This document shows positions 7,786 through 16,430 of a stretch of 64,000 bases of DNA, piece after piece; position 1 is the first letter of the stretch; the number at the start of each line of letters is the position of its first letter. The DNA is taken from positions 36,354 through 100,353 of the forward strand of contig CAVAKZ010000003.1 in the NCBI GenBank assembly GCA_963589425.1, written 5' to 3'. A program made the position numbers and the translations under genes. This DNA comes from CAKRJP01 sp963589425. GTDB taxonomy: Bacteria; Bacillota; Clostridia; Lachnospirales; Lachnospiraceae. Below the pieces are notes generated by a model that did no database searches, was not told the origin of the DNA, and saw nothing but the letters and a program-made list of their open reading frames with translations.

Positions 7786-9438
7786 ATGAAAAGGGATAGC
7801 AAGAAGAAAGTCGAAATGATTGTGGATCTCTTTCTGCTTGTTTTTGTACTGGTGCTGGCGGGTGGCATGTACCGATATGAGCAGGAGAAGAATCCTTCTG
7901 TAAAATATGTAACAGAAGGATGGTATCAGTTGATGGATGGAGACAAGGAAGAGCTTGTCCTTCCGGCCAAGGTTCAGGCAGGGCAGGATGGGAAAATTTT
8001 GCTCTATAATGACAGCCTAAAGGGGGAGGAAGGAAGTGTCCTTTCTGTAAGTAATGTGCAGAATGAATTGCAGATCTTGGTAGGAGATCAGGTTCTTTAT
8101 AGCTATAAGAACTCCCTTTTTGAGCGAAATAACCAGATGAAAGGAAAACTTTGGGGGGATGCAATTCTTCCAAGTTCCATTAAAGAAGGACCCCTTGTGC
8201 TGTCCTACACTTGTAAGCCGGGACAAGTTTTTGAGGTTGAGGCTCCTTATTTTGGAAGTATGGATAGCGTAGTCAGTAGTCACATTTCTGAAAACTACCT
8301 TTCTCTTTTGGTGATCGCCGGCATCTTTGCTTTGGCTATAGTTGCTATTATGATTTTTCTTTATGGAATGAGTCAGGGGATGCTGGAGAGGCGGTTTTTT
8401 GACATGGCCATTTTCCTTTTCCTTACGGGAATCTGGTGTGTGACCGATTCTTCCCTTTATCAGATGTATGGAGGAGAGGTGGCAGCGGGAGGAGTGATTT
8501 CCTTCTATAGTTTCATGCTCTTAGCTATACCTATGGTACACTTTGTAAAAAATACGGGAACCATAAACAAATTTATACTTCCGGACCTTATCATTGGGCT
8601 TTTTTATGGAAATGCAGTGATTCAGGGACTGGTTCATAGTTATTTTAAGATTTCCTTTGTAAAAATGCTGGGAGCAACACATATCCTTTTAGTGTTAGGA
8701 GTGGTGTCCCTAATCTATCTTCTTTGGAAGGAATATAAGGCCTATCACAGAGAACAGGTAAAAATCTGTCTGATAGCCTTTGGGGCTATGTCTTTTGGGG
8801 GAATTCTATCTTTGATTCTCTATTGGGCTTTGCAGATTTACTGGTATGATGTGATTTTCCAGCTGGGGATTTTGCTGGCCATTGGCATTATGACCTGGGG
8901 AATCTTAAGAGAAATCATCTATGAACGTCAACTAATGGCAGAGGAAGAGGCTTACGAACGGATGTCTGGGGAAGACCGTCTGACAGGACTTAAGAATCGA
9001 AAGGCCTTTGAACAATACTTGTTAATGGTGCAAAATAATACGACAAATCCCAAGGAGACCCTCCTGATTTTTGTTGATTTGGAGGACCTTCATCAGGTGA
9101 ATGAAGACCACGGAAATGCTGTGGGAGATGAAATGGTTATGGGGGCGGCCAGATGTATTCAGCGCGCCTGCGAGATTTTTGAAAATGAAATTAAATGCTT
9201 CCGAATCCATGGGGATGAATTTGCGGTGGTGCTGCTTCCGGGAGCAGATCGTTATGTTTGGGAAAAACGATTATATCGGGAGGTGGAGAAATATAATCGA
9301 ACCGGCCATCACCCCTTCCGTTTGACCTGTGGCTATGGAGTCCTGGAAGAAGGGGGAGAAACGATTAAGAGTTTAAGCCAATGGAAGTGGCATACCGATT
9401 ATGACTTGGAAAAACAGAAAGGAGGCGAGAAAAGTTGA
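7786..9438 (+). CDS. Membrane-anchored GGDEF-domain protein (putative diguanylate cyclase)
   Basis: The 550-residue protein has an N-terminal membrane segment, an extracytoplasmic part of about 150 residues, a block of about seven further membrane segments (about residues 165-375) and a C-terminal GGDEF domain (from about 390). The domain begins DRLTGLKNRKAF and has IHGDEFAVVL in place of GGDEF, so the first glycine is histidine; its last helix lacks the usual ADxALYxAK pattern. The architecture resembles 7TMR-DISM receptors. ATG 7786 is chosen because AGGGGGGG lies directly before it; the ATG at 7759 has no ribosome binding site. The gene overlaps the EAL gene by four bases. Cyclase activity is uncertain. 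Confidence 0.8.
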   Translation: MKRDSKKKVEMIVDLFLLVFVLVLAGGMYRYEQEKNPSVKYVTEGWYQLMDGDKEELVLPAKVQAGQDGKILLYNDSLKGEEGSVLSVSNVQNELQILVGDQVLYSYKNSLFERNNQMKGKLWGDAILPSSIKEGPLVLSYTCKPGQVFEVEAPYFGSMDSVVSSHISENYLSLLVIAGIFALAIVAIMIFLYGMSQGMLERRFFDMAIFLFLTGIWCVTDSSLYQMYGGEVAAGGVISFYSFMLLAIPMVHFVKNTGTINKFILPDLIIGLFYGNAVIQGLVHSYFKISFVKMLGATHILLVLGVVSLIYLLWKEYKAYHREQVKICLIAFGAMSFGGILSLILYWALQIYWYDVIFQLGILLAIGIMTWGILREIIYERQLMAEEEAYERMSGEDRLTGLKNRKAFEQYLLMVQNNTTNPKETLLIFVDLEDLHQVNEDHGNAVGDEMVMGAARCIQRACEIFENEIKCFRIHGDEFAVVLLPGADRYVWEKRLYREVEKYNRTGHHPFRLTCGYGVLEEGGETIKSLSQWKWHTDYDLEKQKGGEKS

Positions 9439-11336
9439 ACACCTACAATATAGATTTCCTTATTACTGCCTTTTTTATCTTAGCTTTAGTAATTCTCCAT
9501 TTTATTCCTCATAAGAATTTGGAGGATATTAATAGCCGAACCTTTTGTATCTTTGCTTTTCTTGGCCTGGCGGACGTGGTGTTTGAACTTGTCAGCACCT
9601 ATTATATTGCCACGGAAAACTATGGTATGGCAGCAACTTTTGTTAACACATTGTTCTATATGATGCAGGTGCTTTTACCCTTTACATTGGTGTGCTACAT
9701 AGAATCTCTGCGGGAGAATCAGCTGCTTTCCATAGGAAGGTTATTTCTTTGGGGAATCCCAACCATAGGAATGCTTCTGGTAGTTCTTACTAATACATTT
9801 ACAGGTCTTCTTTTTTCTTTTGATTCCGAAAAAGGCTATGTCCGGGGATCTTGCTATTTGCTGACTTATTTCTTCGCTCTGGCCAATATTTTGGTGGCTT
9901 CTTTTATTGTGATTAGAGGAAGAAAAGAGCTTGGACGACAGAAAATAAAAACCCTGTGTGAGATTTTTGCGATAACCACTGTGGGGATTTTTGTTCAGCT
10001 GCAAAAAGGAGCTCTTCTGACTACAGGTTTTGGAGTAAGCCTGGGAGTCTTAGTATTATTTTTCACCCTTAATAATCCCTATGTTCATACAGACCATATG
10101 ACGGGACTTTATGATAAGACCTATTTCGTTCGCCAGTGTAAGGAACTAATTGCCAGCGGACAGAAGTTTCATATTATCGAGGTGGAGCTTTACCAACTTC
10201 GCCATGTAAATCAAGTAGCAGGAAGCCGCCACGGAGATTATCTTTTGCAGATTGTATCCCAAAGATTAAGTGAAATATGTGGGCGGCGAGCTTTTCATAT
10301 TAGCGGCAAGCGATTTGTGTTTCTGTTAAACAGCATTAAAGAGTACGAGGATTGCCTGGATTCTCTGGAAGAATTTTTTGATAGGCTACATCAGACAGAA
10401 GATGGAGTGATGGAATTCCCGGCTATTTTCAGTGGTATTATAAATGCCGGAAGATTAAACTCAGGGGAGGACATCCTGGACTATGGAGAGTATCTGGCTT
10501 CCTTGGCCGCTAGATCAGGGCCCACAGAGCTGGTGCAGGATGACAAGCAGACATTAGAAAATTTTCGATACGGCAAGAAGGTAGAGAGGTACCTTTATCA
10601 GGCAGTGGAAGAGAATTTTTTTGAAGTATATTTCCAGCCTATCTATGATCTGAAAGAAAAGAAGTTTGTAGCGGTAGAGGCACTGAGCCGCCTGAACCAT
10701 CCGGAACTTGGCTTTATTCCTCCGGATGTATTTATCGTCCAGGCGGAGAAAAATGGTTTAATTACAAAGATCACCAATCTCCAGATTGGCAGAATTTGCG
10801 AATTCATCAGAGACCATAGGGAATTAATGGGAAAACTTCAGAATGTTAAGATCAATCTGTCTCCTATGGATCTTTTGGCACCGGGAAGTGGACGGGAAAA
10901 AGTCGATATTATAAAATCCTATGGTCTTCCCTGTAATTGGTTTCAAATGGAAATTACAGAGACTGTTGCCACCCAGTACAGAGATAGTCTCATGCCGGCA
11001 GTGGAAACTTTTGAGGAGGCAGGTATCGGACTTTGCCTGGATGATTTTGGTTCCGGTTATGCCAACCTAAATACCGTCACCCAGCAGCCCTTTCAGGTTA
11101 TTAAATTAGATCGGTCCTTGCTATTTAGCATTTTGGAAGATGAAAAAGTAGCCACTTTCTATGAAAGTATTGTAGGAGCCTTCAAAAATATGGGATACTA
11201 TTTAGTAGCTGAAGGGGTGGAGGCAAAAGAAGAGGTTGAACTTTTGGGACGATGGGGCGTAGACTTTATTCAGGGGTATTACTATTCCAAACCTTTGCCG
11301 GCTGCAGACCTAGTGAAATTTATGGAAGAACATTAA
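9435..11336 (+). CDS. Membrane protein with degenerate GGDEF and intact EAL domain (c-di-GMP phosphodiesterase)
   Basis: Translation probably starts at TTG 9435, eight bases behind GGAGGC and overlapping the previous stop as TTGA. The 633 residues comprise about six membrane segments (1-210), a GGDEF-like domain whose signature is replaced by ISGKRF (about 215-370), and an EAL domain (about 385-633). In the EAL domain the metal- and substrate-binding residues are present: VEALSRL, INLSPMDL, EITETVA, LDDFGSGYANL, IKLDRS, AEGVEA and QGYYYSKPL. It should therefore hydrolyse c-di-GMP, with the dead GGDEF domain a possible GTP sensor. Coupling to the preceding GGDEF gene suggests one signalling module with opposed activities. 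Confidence 0.88.
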   Translation: MNTYNIDFLITAFFILALVILHFIPHKNLEDINSRTFCIFAFLGLADVVFELVSTYYIATENYGMAATFVNTLFYMMQVLLPFTLVCYIESLRENQLLSIGRLFLWGIPTIGMLLVVLTNTFTGLLFSFDSEKGYVRGSCYLLTYFFALANILVASFIVIRGRKELGRQKIKTLCEIFAITTVGIFVQLQKGALLTTGFGVSLGVLVLFFTLNNPYVHTDHMTGLYDKTYFVRQCKELIASGQKFHIIEVELYQLRHVNQVAGSRHGDYLLQIVSQRLSEICGRRAFHISGKRFVFLLNSIKEYEDCLDSLEEFFDRLHQTEDGVMEFPAIFSGIINAGRLNSGEDILDYGEYLASLAARSGPTELVQDDKQTLENFRYGKKVERYLYQAVEENFFEVYFQPIYDLKEKKFVAVEALSRLNHPELGFIPPDVFIVQAEKNGLITKITNLQIGRICEFIRDHRELMGKLQNVKINLSPMDLLAPGSGREKVDIIKSYGLPCNWFQMEITETVATQYRDSLMPAVETFEEAGIGLCLDDFGSGYANLNTVTQQPFQVIKLDRSLLFSILEDEKVATFYESIVGAFKNMGYYLVAEGVEAKEEVELLGRWGVDFIQGYYYSKPLPAADLVKFMEEH

Positions 11337-11354
11337 GCGAGAGAGGTGTATGCA

Positions 11355-12224
11355 ATGAATATTAGACAATTATTGACTCAGGAGAAGCCTACCCTATCCT
11401 TTGAAGTATTTCCACCAAAGAAGGATGTGGATTTTGCAACAGTGGAGGAGGCTGCCTTTGGTATTGCGAAACTTAGGCCGGATTATATGAGCGTAACCTA
11501 TGGGGCCGGGGGAAGCACTAAAGGTCTCACTATTCGTCTGGCCGAAAGCATTCAAAGGGAGTATCAGGTTCCCACCATTGCCCATTTGACCTGTGTATGT
11601 GCCGGAAGGGACAGCATTTTAAAGGCTCTTTTGGAAATGAAAGAGGCAGGGATCCAAAATATTTTGGCCCTCAGAGGAGACCTTCCTAAAAATTATGAGG
11701 GAGAGATTTTCACGGACTTTAGCCATGCATCAGAACTGGTAAGCTTTATTAAGGAGCAGGGAGATTATTGCGTAGGAGGGGCCTGCTATCCAGAGGTACA
11801 CCCGGATTCTGCAAACAAATCTGAAGATCTTCAAGGACTTAGGAAGAAGGTGGATGCAGGATGTGAATATCTGACCACCCAAATGTTTTTTGACAATAAT
11901 ATTTTCTATAATTTCATGTATCGCCTAAGAGAGGAAGGAATCTTAGTGCCGGTGATTCCGGGAATCATGCCCATTACGAAAAGGGTCCAGGTGAAAAATG
12001 CAGTAAAACTTTCCGGTTGCAATGTGCCGGAACGATTTAAGAATATTGTAGATCGATTCGGAGATACAGAGGCCGCTATGCAGCAGGCAGGAATTGCCTA
12101 CGCCACAGATCAGATCATTGATCTTTTGGCTAATGGGGTAAAACATATTCATGTGTATTCCATGAATAAACCGGAGGTGGCCCTGCAAATTCAAAAAAAT
12201 ATAGGGGAAATTATGAAGGTATAG
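11355..12224 (+). CDS. metF: Methylenetetrahydrofolate reductase
   Basis: The 289-residue protein is a typical bacterial MetF: a TIM barrel starting FEVFPPKKDVDF, with MSVTYGAGGST and HLTCVC, NILALRGD and the FAD/folate-binding segment QMFFDNNIFYNF. It reduces 5,10-methylene-THF to 5-methyl-THF for methionine synthesis or one-carbon metabolism. ATG 11355 is preferred over the in-frame GTG at 11346 because GAGAGG ends eight bases before it. It follows the EAL gene by only 18 bases, so it may be read through from the c-di-GMP pair, but no metabolic partner (methionine synthase, acetogenesis genes) is close. Confidence 0.93.
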   Translation: MNIRQLLTQEKPTLSFEVFPPKKDVDFATVEEAAFGIAKLRPDYMSVTYGAGGSTKGLTIRLAESIQREYQVPTIAHLTCVCAGRDSILKALLEMKEAGIQNILALRGDLPKNYEGEIFTDFSHASELVSFIKEQGDYCVGGACYPEVHPDSANKSEDLQGLRKKVDAGCEYLTTQMFFDNNIFYNFMYRLREEGILVPVIPGIMPITKRVQVKNAVKLSGCNVPERFKNIVDRFGDTEAAMQQAGIAYATDQIIDLLANGVKHIHVYSMNKPEVALQIQKNIGEIMKV

Positions 12225-12282
12225 ACGGAAGTTTATGGATGTTAAAGTAAGCTTGCCTAGATGTTAAGATTTAGAAGTTTGG

Positions 12283-12312
12283 TTGAATTTATAGAGTCTT
12301 CTATAGTATAAT
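12283..12312 (+). promoter_or_regulatory. Promoter of pgi
   Basis: TTGAAT (12283-12288) and TATAAT (12307-12312) are separated by 18 bases, about 50 bases before the pgi start. Confidence 0.65.
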
Positions 12313-12360
12313 GACCAGGTTGAGGGAAAATCTAATAGGCAATTAAAGGAGGATTTAAAA

Positions 12361-13941
12361 ATGGCTTCATGGAAGAATTTGGATACAATTGCTGCCTATG
12401 ACAAACTTGCAAAAGTGGAAGCAGTGGATCTTAAGAAGGTTATGGAAGGTGCAAATGGCGCCGAGAGAGTAAAGAATTACTCTGTACCTATGGCAGCCGG
12501 TATGGCATATAATTTTGCTGCAAAACAGGTAGATGATAAGGTGCTAGCTGCTTTGGCTGACCTGGCAAAAGAGACTGAGCTTACTGAGAAGTTTAAAGAA
12601 TTATATAATGGCGCTGTGATTAATACAGGAGAGAACCGTCTGGTACTTCACCAGCTTACCAGAGGACAGCTTGGAGATGCTGTGGTTGCAGACGGAACAG
12701 ATAAGCGAGCTTTTTATGTAGAACAGCAGGAGAAGATTGCTGACTTTGCCGCTAAAGTACATGCCGGAGAGATTACCAACGAGGCCGGAGAGAAATTTAC
12801 TTCTGTAGTGCAGATTGGTATCGGTGGAAGTGACCTAGGACCAAGAGCTATGTACCTTGCTTTAGAGAACTGGGCAAAGGTAAATCATACTTTCAAAATG
12901 GAAGCGAAGTTTATTAGTAACGTAGACCCGGATGATGCCTCTGCTGTTTTATATGGGTTGGACGTAGCTCATTCTATATTTATCTTGGTTTCAAAGTCAG
13001 GAACAACTCTTGAGACTTTAACCAATGAGTCCTTTGTAAAGGATGCCCTTGTAAAAGCTGGACTGAATCCTTCAAAGCATATGATCGCAGTAACCAGTGA
13101 GACTTCACCTCTTGCAAAGAGTGATGATTATCTGGCAGCCTTCTTTATGGATGACTACATCGGAGGCCGTTTCTCTTCTACTTCAGCAGTAGGAGGAGCA
13201 GTACTATCCTTAGCATTTGGACCTGATATTTTTGCAAGATTCTTACAGGGAGCAGCAGAAGAAGACCTTCTTGCAAAGAATGAAAATCTTATGGAGAACC
13301 CTGCAATGTTAGATGCTCTGATCGGTGTTTATGAGAGAAATGTCTTGGGATATGCCGCAACAGCAGTTCTTCCATATTCTCAGGCTCTTAGCCGATTCCC
13401 GGCACATTTACAGCAGGCAGATATGGAGTCTAATGGTAAGTCTGTCAATCGTTTTGGCGAACCTGTTAATTACAAGACCGGACCGATTATCTTCGGAGAG
13501 CCGGGAACTAACGGACAGCATTCCTTCTATCAGCTCTTACACCAGGGAACTGATATTATTCCTCTTCAGTTTGTTGGATTTAAGAACAACCAGATGGAGA
13601 GTGATGTAGTGATCCAGGATAGCACCAGCCAGCAGAAGCTTTGCGCAAATGTAGTGGCTCAGATCGTAGCTTTTGCCAGCGGAAAAGCTGATGAGAACCG
13701 TAACAAGAACTTCGAAGGCGGACGCCCATCCAGCATTATTGTTGGAGACAAACTGACACCGGAGGCTCTTGGAGCCTTACTTTCCCACTTTGAGAATAAG
13801 ATCATGTTCCAGGGATTTGTATGGAACCTAAACAGCTTCGATCAGGAGGGTGTACAGTTAGGAAAAGTTCTGGCAAAGAAGGTTCTGGCTCATGAGACAG
13901 ATGGGGCCTTAGCAGCTTACAGTGATCTGTTAAATATCTAA
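12361..13941 (+). CDS. pgi: Glucose-6-phosphate isomerase
   Basis: The 526-residue protein interconverts glucose-6-phosphate and fructose-6-phosphate in glycolysis. Typical PGI segments are visible: GIGGSDLGPRAM in the sugar-phosphate binding site, VSKSGTTLET, GGRFSSTSAVGG, the catalytic-base region FGEPGTNGQHSFYQLLHQG and a final VQLGKVLAK. The length fits the family of about 450-550 residues. AAAGGAGG stands before the ATG. The gene is monocistronic between its own promoter and the shared terminator at 14041-14075. Confidence 0.96.
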   Translation: MASWKNLDTIAAYDKLAKVEAVDLKKVMEGANGAERVKNYSVPMAAGMAYNFAAKQVDDKVLAALADLAKETELTEKFKELYNGAVINTGENRLVLHQLTRGQLGDAVVADGTDKRAFYVEQQEKIADFAAKVHAGEITNEAGEKFTSVVQIGIGGSDLGPRAMYLALENWAKVNHTFKMEAKFISNVDPDDASAVLYGLDVAHSIFILVSKSGTTLETLTNESFVKDALVKAGLNPSKHMIAVTSETSPLAKSDDYLAAFFMDDYIGGRFSSTSAVGGAVLSLAFGPDIFARFLQGAAEEDLLAKNENLMENPAMLDALIGVYERNVLGYAATAVLPYSQALSRFPAHLQQADMESNGKSVNRFGEPVNYKTGPIIFGEPGTNGQHSFYQLLHQGTDIIPLQFVGFKNNQMESDVVIQDSTSQQKLCANVVAQIVAFASGKADENRNKNFEGGRPSSIIVGDKLTPEALGALLSHFENKIMFQGFVWNLNSFDQEGVQLGKVLAKKVLAHETDGALAAYSDLLNI

Positions 13942-14040
13942 GAGTGTGTAACTGTTTGATCGCGAAGTTTGAATCTGGCACTTTGTGGCTGCATTTCGCC
14001 TCGGGCTTTTGCTTAAGCCTATAAAACAGGAATATAAAAA

Positions 14041-14080
14041 GCTCCTGCAGTAACTTGTTTGATTACTGCAGGGGCCTTTG
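14041..14080. terminator. Bidirectional terminator between pgi and the M24 peptidase gene
   Basis: GCTCCTGCAGTAA (14041-14053) pairs with TTACTGCAGGGGC (14063-14075) with one G-U pair. It is followed by CTTTGTT on the + strand and by CTTTTTATATT on the minus strand, so it can end both convergent genes. Confidence 0.8.
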
Positions 14081-14121
14081 TTAGCTTATGATATTTTTAA
14101 TTGTTGCAGAACAAATTGAAT

Positions 14122-15198
14122 CTATCCTACAATTCTCCACTTCTTATCAACAGCATTTAATAATTCGTGGCCGTCCTCTGTAACTAGTACCAGATCCTCA
14201 ATGCGAACACCGTATTTTCCTTCTAGATAGATACCTGGCTCAATAGAGAAAATCATACCTGGTTTTGCTTCATTCTTGTTGATCGGACTTACATCTCCGT
14301 ATTCATGATCTTCCTGACCGATGAAATGTCCCAGACGGATTCGCCAGTACTCACTGTAACCTGCCTCGTCAATTAAGTCTCTGGCCTGAGCATCAATATC
14401 ACAGAAACGTACTCCGGGTTTAATAACAGCCTCAGCTTTTAAAACAGCTTGGCGAACCAGATCGTGAATTGCTTTCTGCTCTTCATCTACTTCCTTACAG
14501 TAGAAGGTCCTGGTCATGTCTGAACAGTATCCCTTCCAAACACATCCCATGTCAATGAGCACACATTCGCCGGCAGCTAATTTTCTTGTATCACTTGGTT
14601 CATGGTGCTGGTCTGCGGCATTAGGTCCAAAGCAAACGATTGTATCGAAACTTACGCCGCTGGCCCCTTCTTTTAAATACTCTGAGTCAATAAAGTTGGC
14701 AACTTCCTTCTCGGTCATGCCTTCTTTGATAAAATCAGCTACCCGTTCCATAACCTTATCGTTGATAATGGAAGCTTCCTTCATGATCTGAATTTCTTCC
14801 GGTGTTTTAACGGCTCTTACATCATCAATGCAATCAGAACCCCAGATGGTTTTAAGTTTAGGGCATCTCTCCTGAAGGGGGATTAAGAAGCGTGCCGGCC
14901 AGGTCTTGTCAATACCAAGAACTCCTTCTGTATCAATGTGGTCCATAAGAACGCCGATCTGATCGTCCATATCACTAAACCAGACTTCCTCCAGTCCGGT
15001 ATTAGAAACATAATACAGGTAATTGAAGAAGAAGGTATGTTTTCCGTTGGTTCTAAGAAGAAGAGCATAAAGTCTCTCTCCCGGATTTACCATAACTCCT
15101 GTTAAAATGTTGATGCTTAAAGGATCAGAAACCAGAAATTGGTCGATTCCTTTTTCCTTCATTTTTTCTAAAACGCGATTAATTCTTTCGTTATCCAT
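14122..15198 (-). CDS. M24-family Xaa-Pro aminopeptidase-like protein
   Basis: The 358-residue protein has a creatinase-type N-domain and a C-terminal pita-bread domain of family M24. The dinuclear metal ligands are seen: two Asp in LIDMGCVWKGYCSDMTRT, His in LGHFIGQEDHEYG, Glu in FSIEPGIY and Glu in GVRIEDLVLV. It is expected to be a cytosolic enzyme removing residues N-terminal to proline. Of two possible starts, the ATG at 15207 is only one base behind AGGAGG; the ATG at 15198 is ten bases away and gives MDNERINRVLEKM, which aligns with the paralogue at 59036. A same-length paralogue 44 kb away shares VxGIDKTWPARFLIxLQE. Confidence 0.9.
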   Translation of the reverse strand: MDNERINRVLEKMKEKGIDQFLVSDPLSINILTGVMVNPGERLYALLLRTNGKHTFFFNYLYYVSNTGLEEVWFSDMDDQIGVLMDHIDTEGVLGIDKTWPARFLIPLQERCPKLKTIWGSDCIDDVRAVKTPEEIQIMKEASIINDKVMERVADFIKEGMTEKEVANFIDSEYLKEGASGVSFDTIVCFGPNAADQHHEPSDTRKLAAGECVLIDMGCVWKGYCSDMTRTFYCKEVDEEQKAIHDLVRQAVLKAEAVIKPGVRFCDIDAQARDLIDEAGYSEYWRIRLGHFIGQEDHEYGDVSPINKNEAKPGMIFSIEPGIYLEGKYGVRIEDLVLVTEDGHELLNAVDKKWRIVG

Positions 15199-15372
15199 TT
15201 TTTGCATTCCTCCTGCTTAAAATAATCTGTATTTATTTTAGCACAATGGCTTTTTGAAAACTACGAAAAGAAAAATAGAAAAATAAATTAAACTCTGGTT
15301 TGTACAGGAAGAGATTATTGGCCTTTAAAAAATGGCTGGGGAGGTGGATTTTGAGCTGTTTCTAGAGTTTGG

Positions 15373-15401
15373 TTGAAAGAAAGGGCGTTTTATGGTAAAA
15401 T
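15373..15401 (+). promoter_or_regulatory. Promoter of the nucleotidyltransferase-glmS unit
   Basis: TTGAAA (15373-15378) and TAAAAT (15396-15401) are separated by 17 bases, about 70 bases before the start at 15473. Confidence 0.65.
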
Positions 15402-15472
15402 TTAGAGGTTAATGTTATGAAAAAGACTAGCAGATGTGAGATTTTATTTCACGATTCAAAGAAAGGACAAGT

Positions 15473-16381
15473 ATGAAACCAACATTAATTATAATGGCAG
15501 CGGGTATTGGATCTAGATTTGGAACCGGTATCAAACAGTTGGCTAAGATGGGGAAGAATGGCGAAGTGATCATGGATTATTCCATTTACGACGCCAAAGA
15601 GGCCGGATTTGAGAAGGTTGTTTTTATCATTCGCAAAGATATCGAAGAAGAATTTAGAGAAGTAATCGGAGATCGTATTGCAAAACAGATCGAAGTGGAA
15701 TATGTATATCAGTCAGTAGATGATCTTCCGGAAGGATTTGAGGCTAACGGACGCACCAAACCTTGGGGAACCGGCCAGGCCATCCTTTGCTGTAAGGACG
15801 TAGTAAAGGATCCTTATGTAATTATCAATGCAGATGATTACTATGGAAAACAGGCATTTAAACTCCTCCATGATTTTTTGGTAGAGACTCCCAATAAAGC
15901 TGATACCTATACCATGGGAATGGCTGGATTTATTTTAAAGAATACCTTAAGTGAGAATGGAACAGTTACAAGAGGTCTCTGTAAGACCGATGCAGAGGGA
16001 ATGCTTGCAGATGTATATGAGACTCATGAGATTAAGAAAGAGGCGGACGGCACAATGAGCTGCAAGGAGCCAGAGATGCAGGAGTGGATTAGCGAGGATC
16101 TTAATGTATCCATGAACATGTGGGCAGGCTTCCCGGATTTCATTGAATATCTGGAAGAGGGATTCACAGAGTTTTTAAAGAATCTGGAATCAGAGACTGC
16201 TGAGTATTTGCTTCCTACTATCGTAGGTCAGCTTTTGGAAGAGAAAAAAGCTACGGTTAAGGTCTTAGAAACTACTGATCGCTGGATAGGAATTACTTAC
16301 AAAGAGGATGTGGCATTAGCCCAGAAATCCTTTGAAAAGATGATTCGGGATGGAATTTATCCTGAAAAATTGTGGGATTAA
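15473..16381 (+). CDS. Sugar-phosphate nucleotidyltransferase family protein
   Basis: The 302-residue protein has the NTP_transferase fold: the nucleotide-binding loop IIMAAGIGSRFG at residues 5-16, KQLAKMG, PWGTGQAILCC and the metal-binding NADDYYG near residue 122. It lacks a second hexapeptide-repeat domain. The substrate cannot be read from the sequence; the family joins sugar phosphates to nucleotides. It lies 49 bases before glmS behind a shared promoter, which hints at amino-sugar or wall-polymer metabolism, but this is context only. GAAAGGA stands before the ATG. Confidence 0.78.
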   Translation: MKPTLIIMAAGIGSRFGTGIKQLAKMGKNGEVIMDYSIYDAKEAGFEKVVFIIRKDIEEEFREVIGDRIAKQIEVEYVYQSVDDLPEGFEANGRTKPWGTGQAILCCKDVVKDPYVIINADDYYGKQAFKLLHDFLVETPNKADTYTMGMAGFILKNTLSENGTVTRGLCKTDAEGMLADVYETHEIKKEADGTMSCKEPEMQEWISEDLNVSMNMWAGFPDFIEYLEEGFTEFLKNLESETAEYLLPTIVGQLLEEKKATVKVLETTDRWIGITYKEDVALAQKSFEKMIRDGIYPEKLWD

Positions 16382-16430
16382 TCTTTGGATAGGCCCGCAA
16401 TTATGGGTTTTATAAGAGGAGGAAAATGAT

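Noticed and set aside
16382..16430. glmS ribozyme upstream of glmS
   Set aside because: The gap to the upstream gene is 49 bases, far too short for the ribozyme core.
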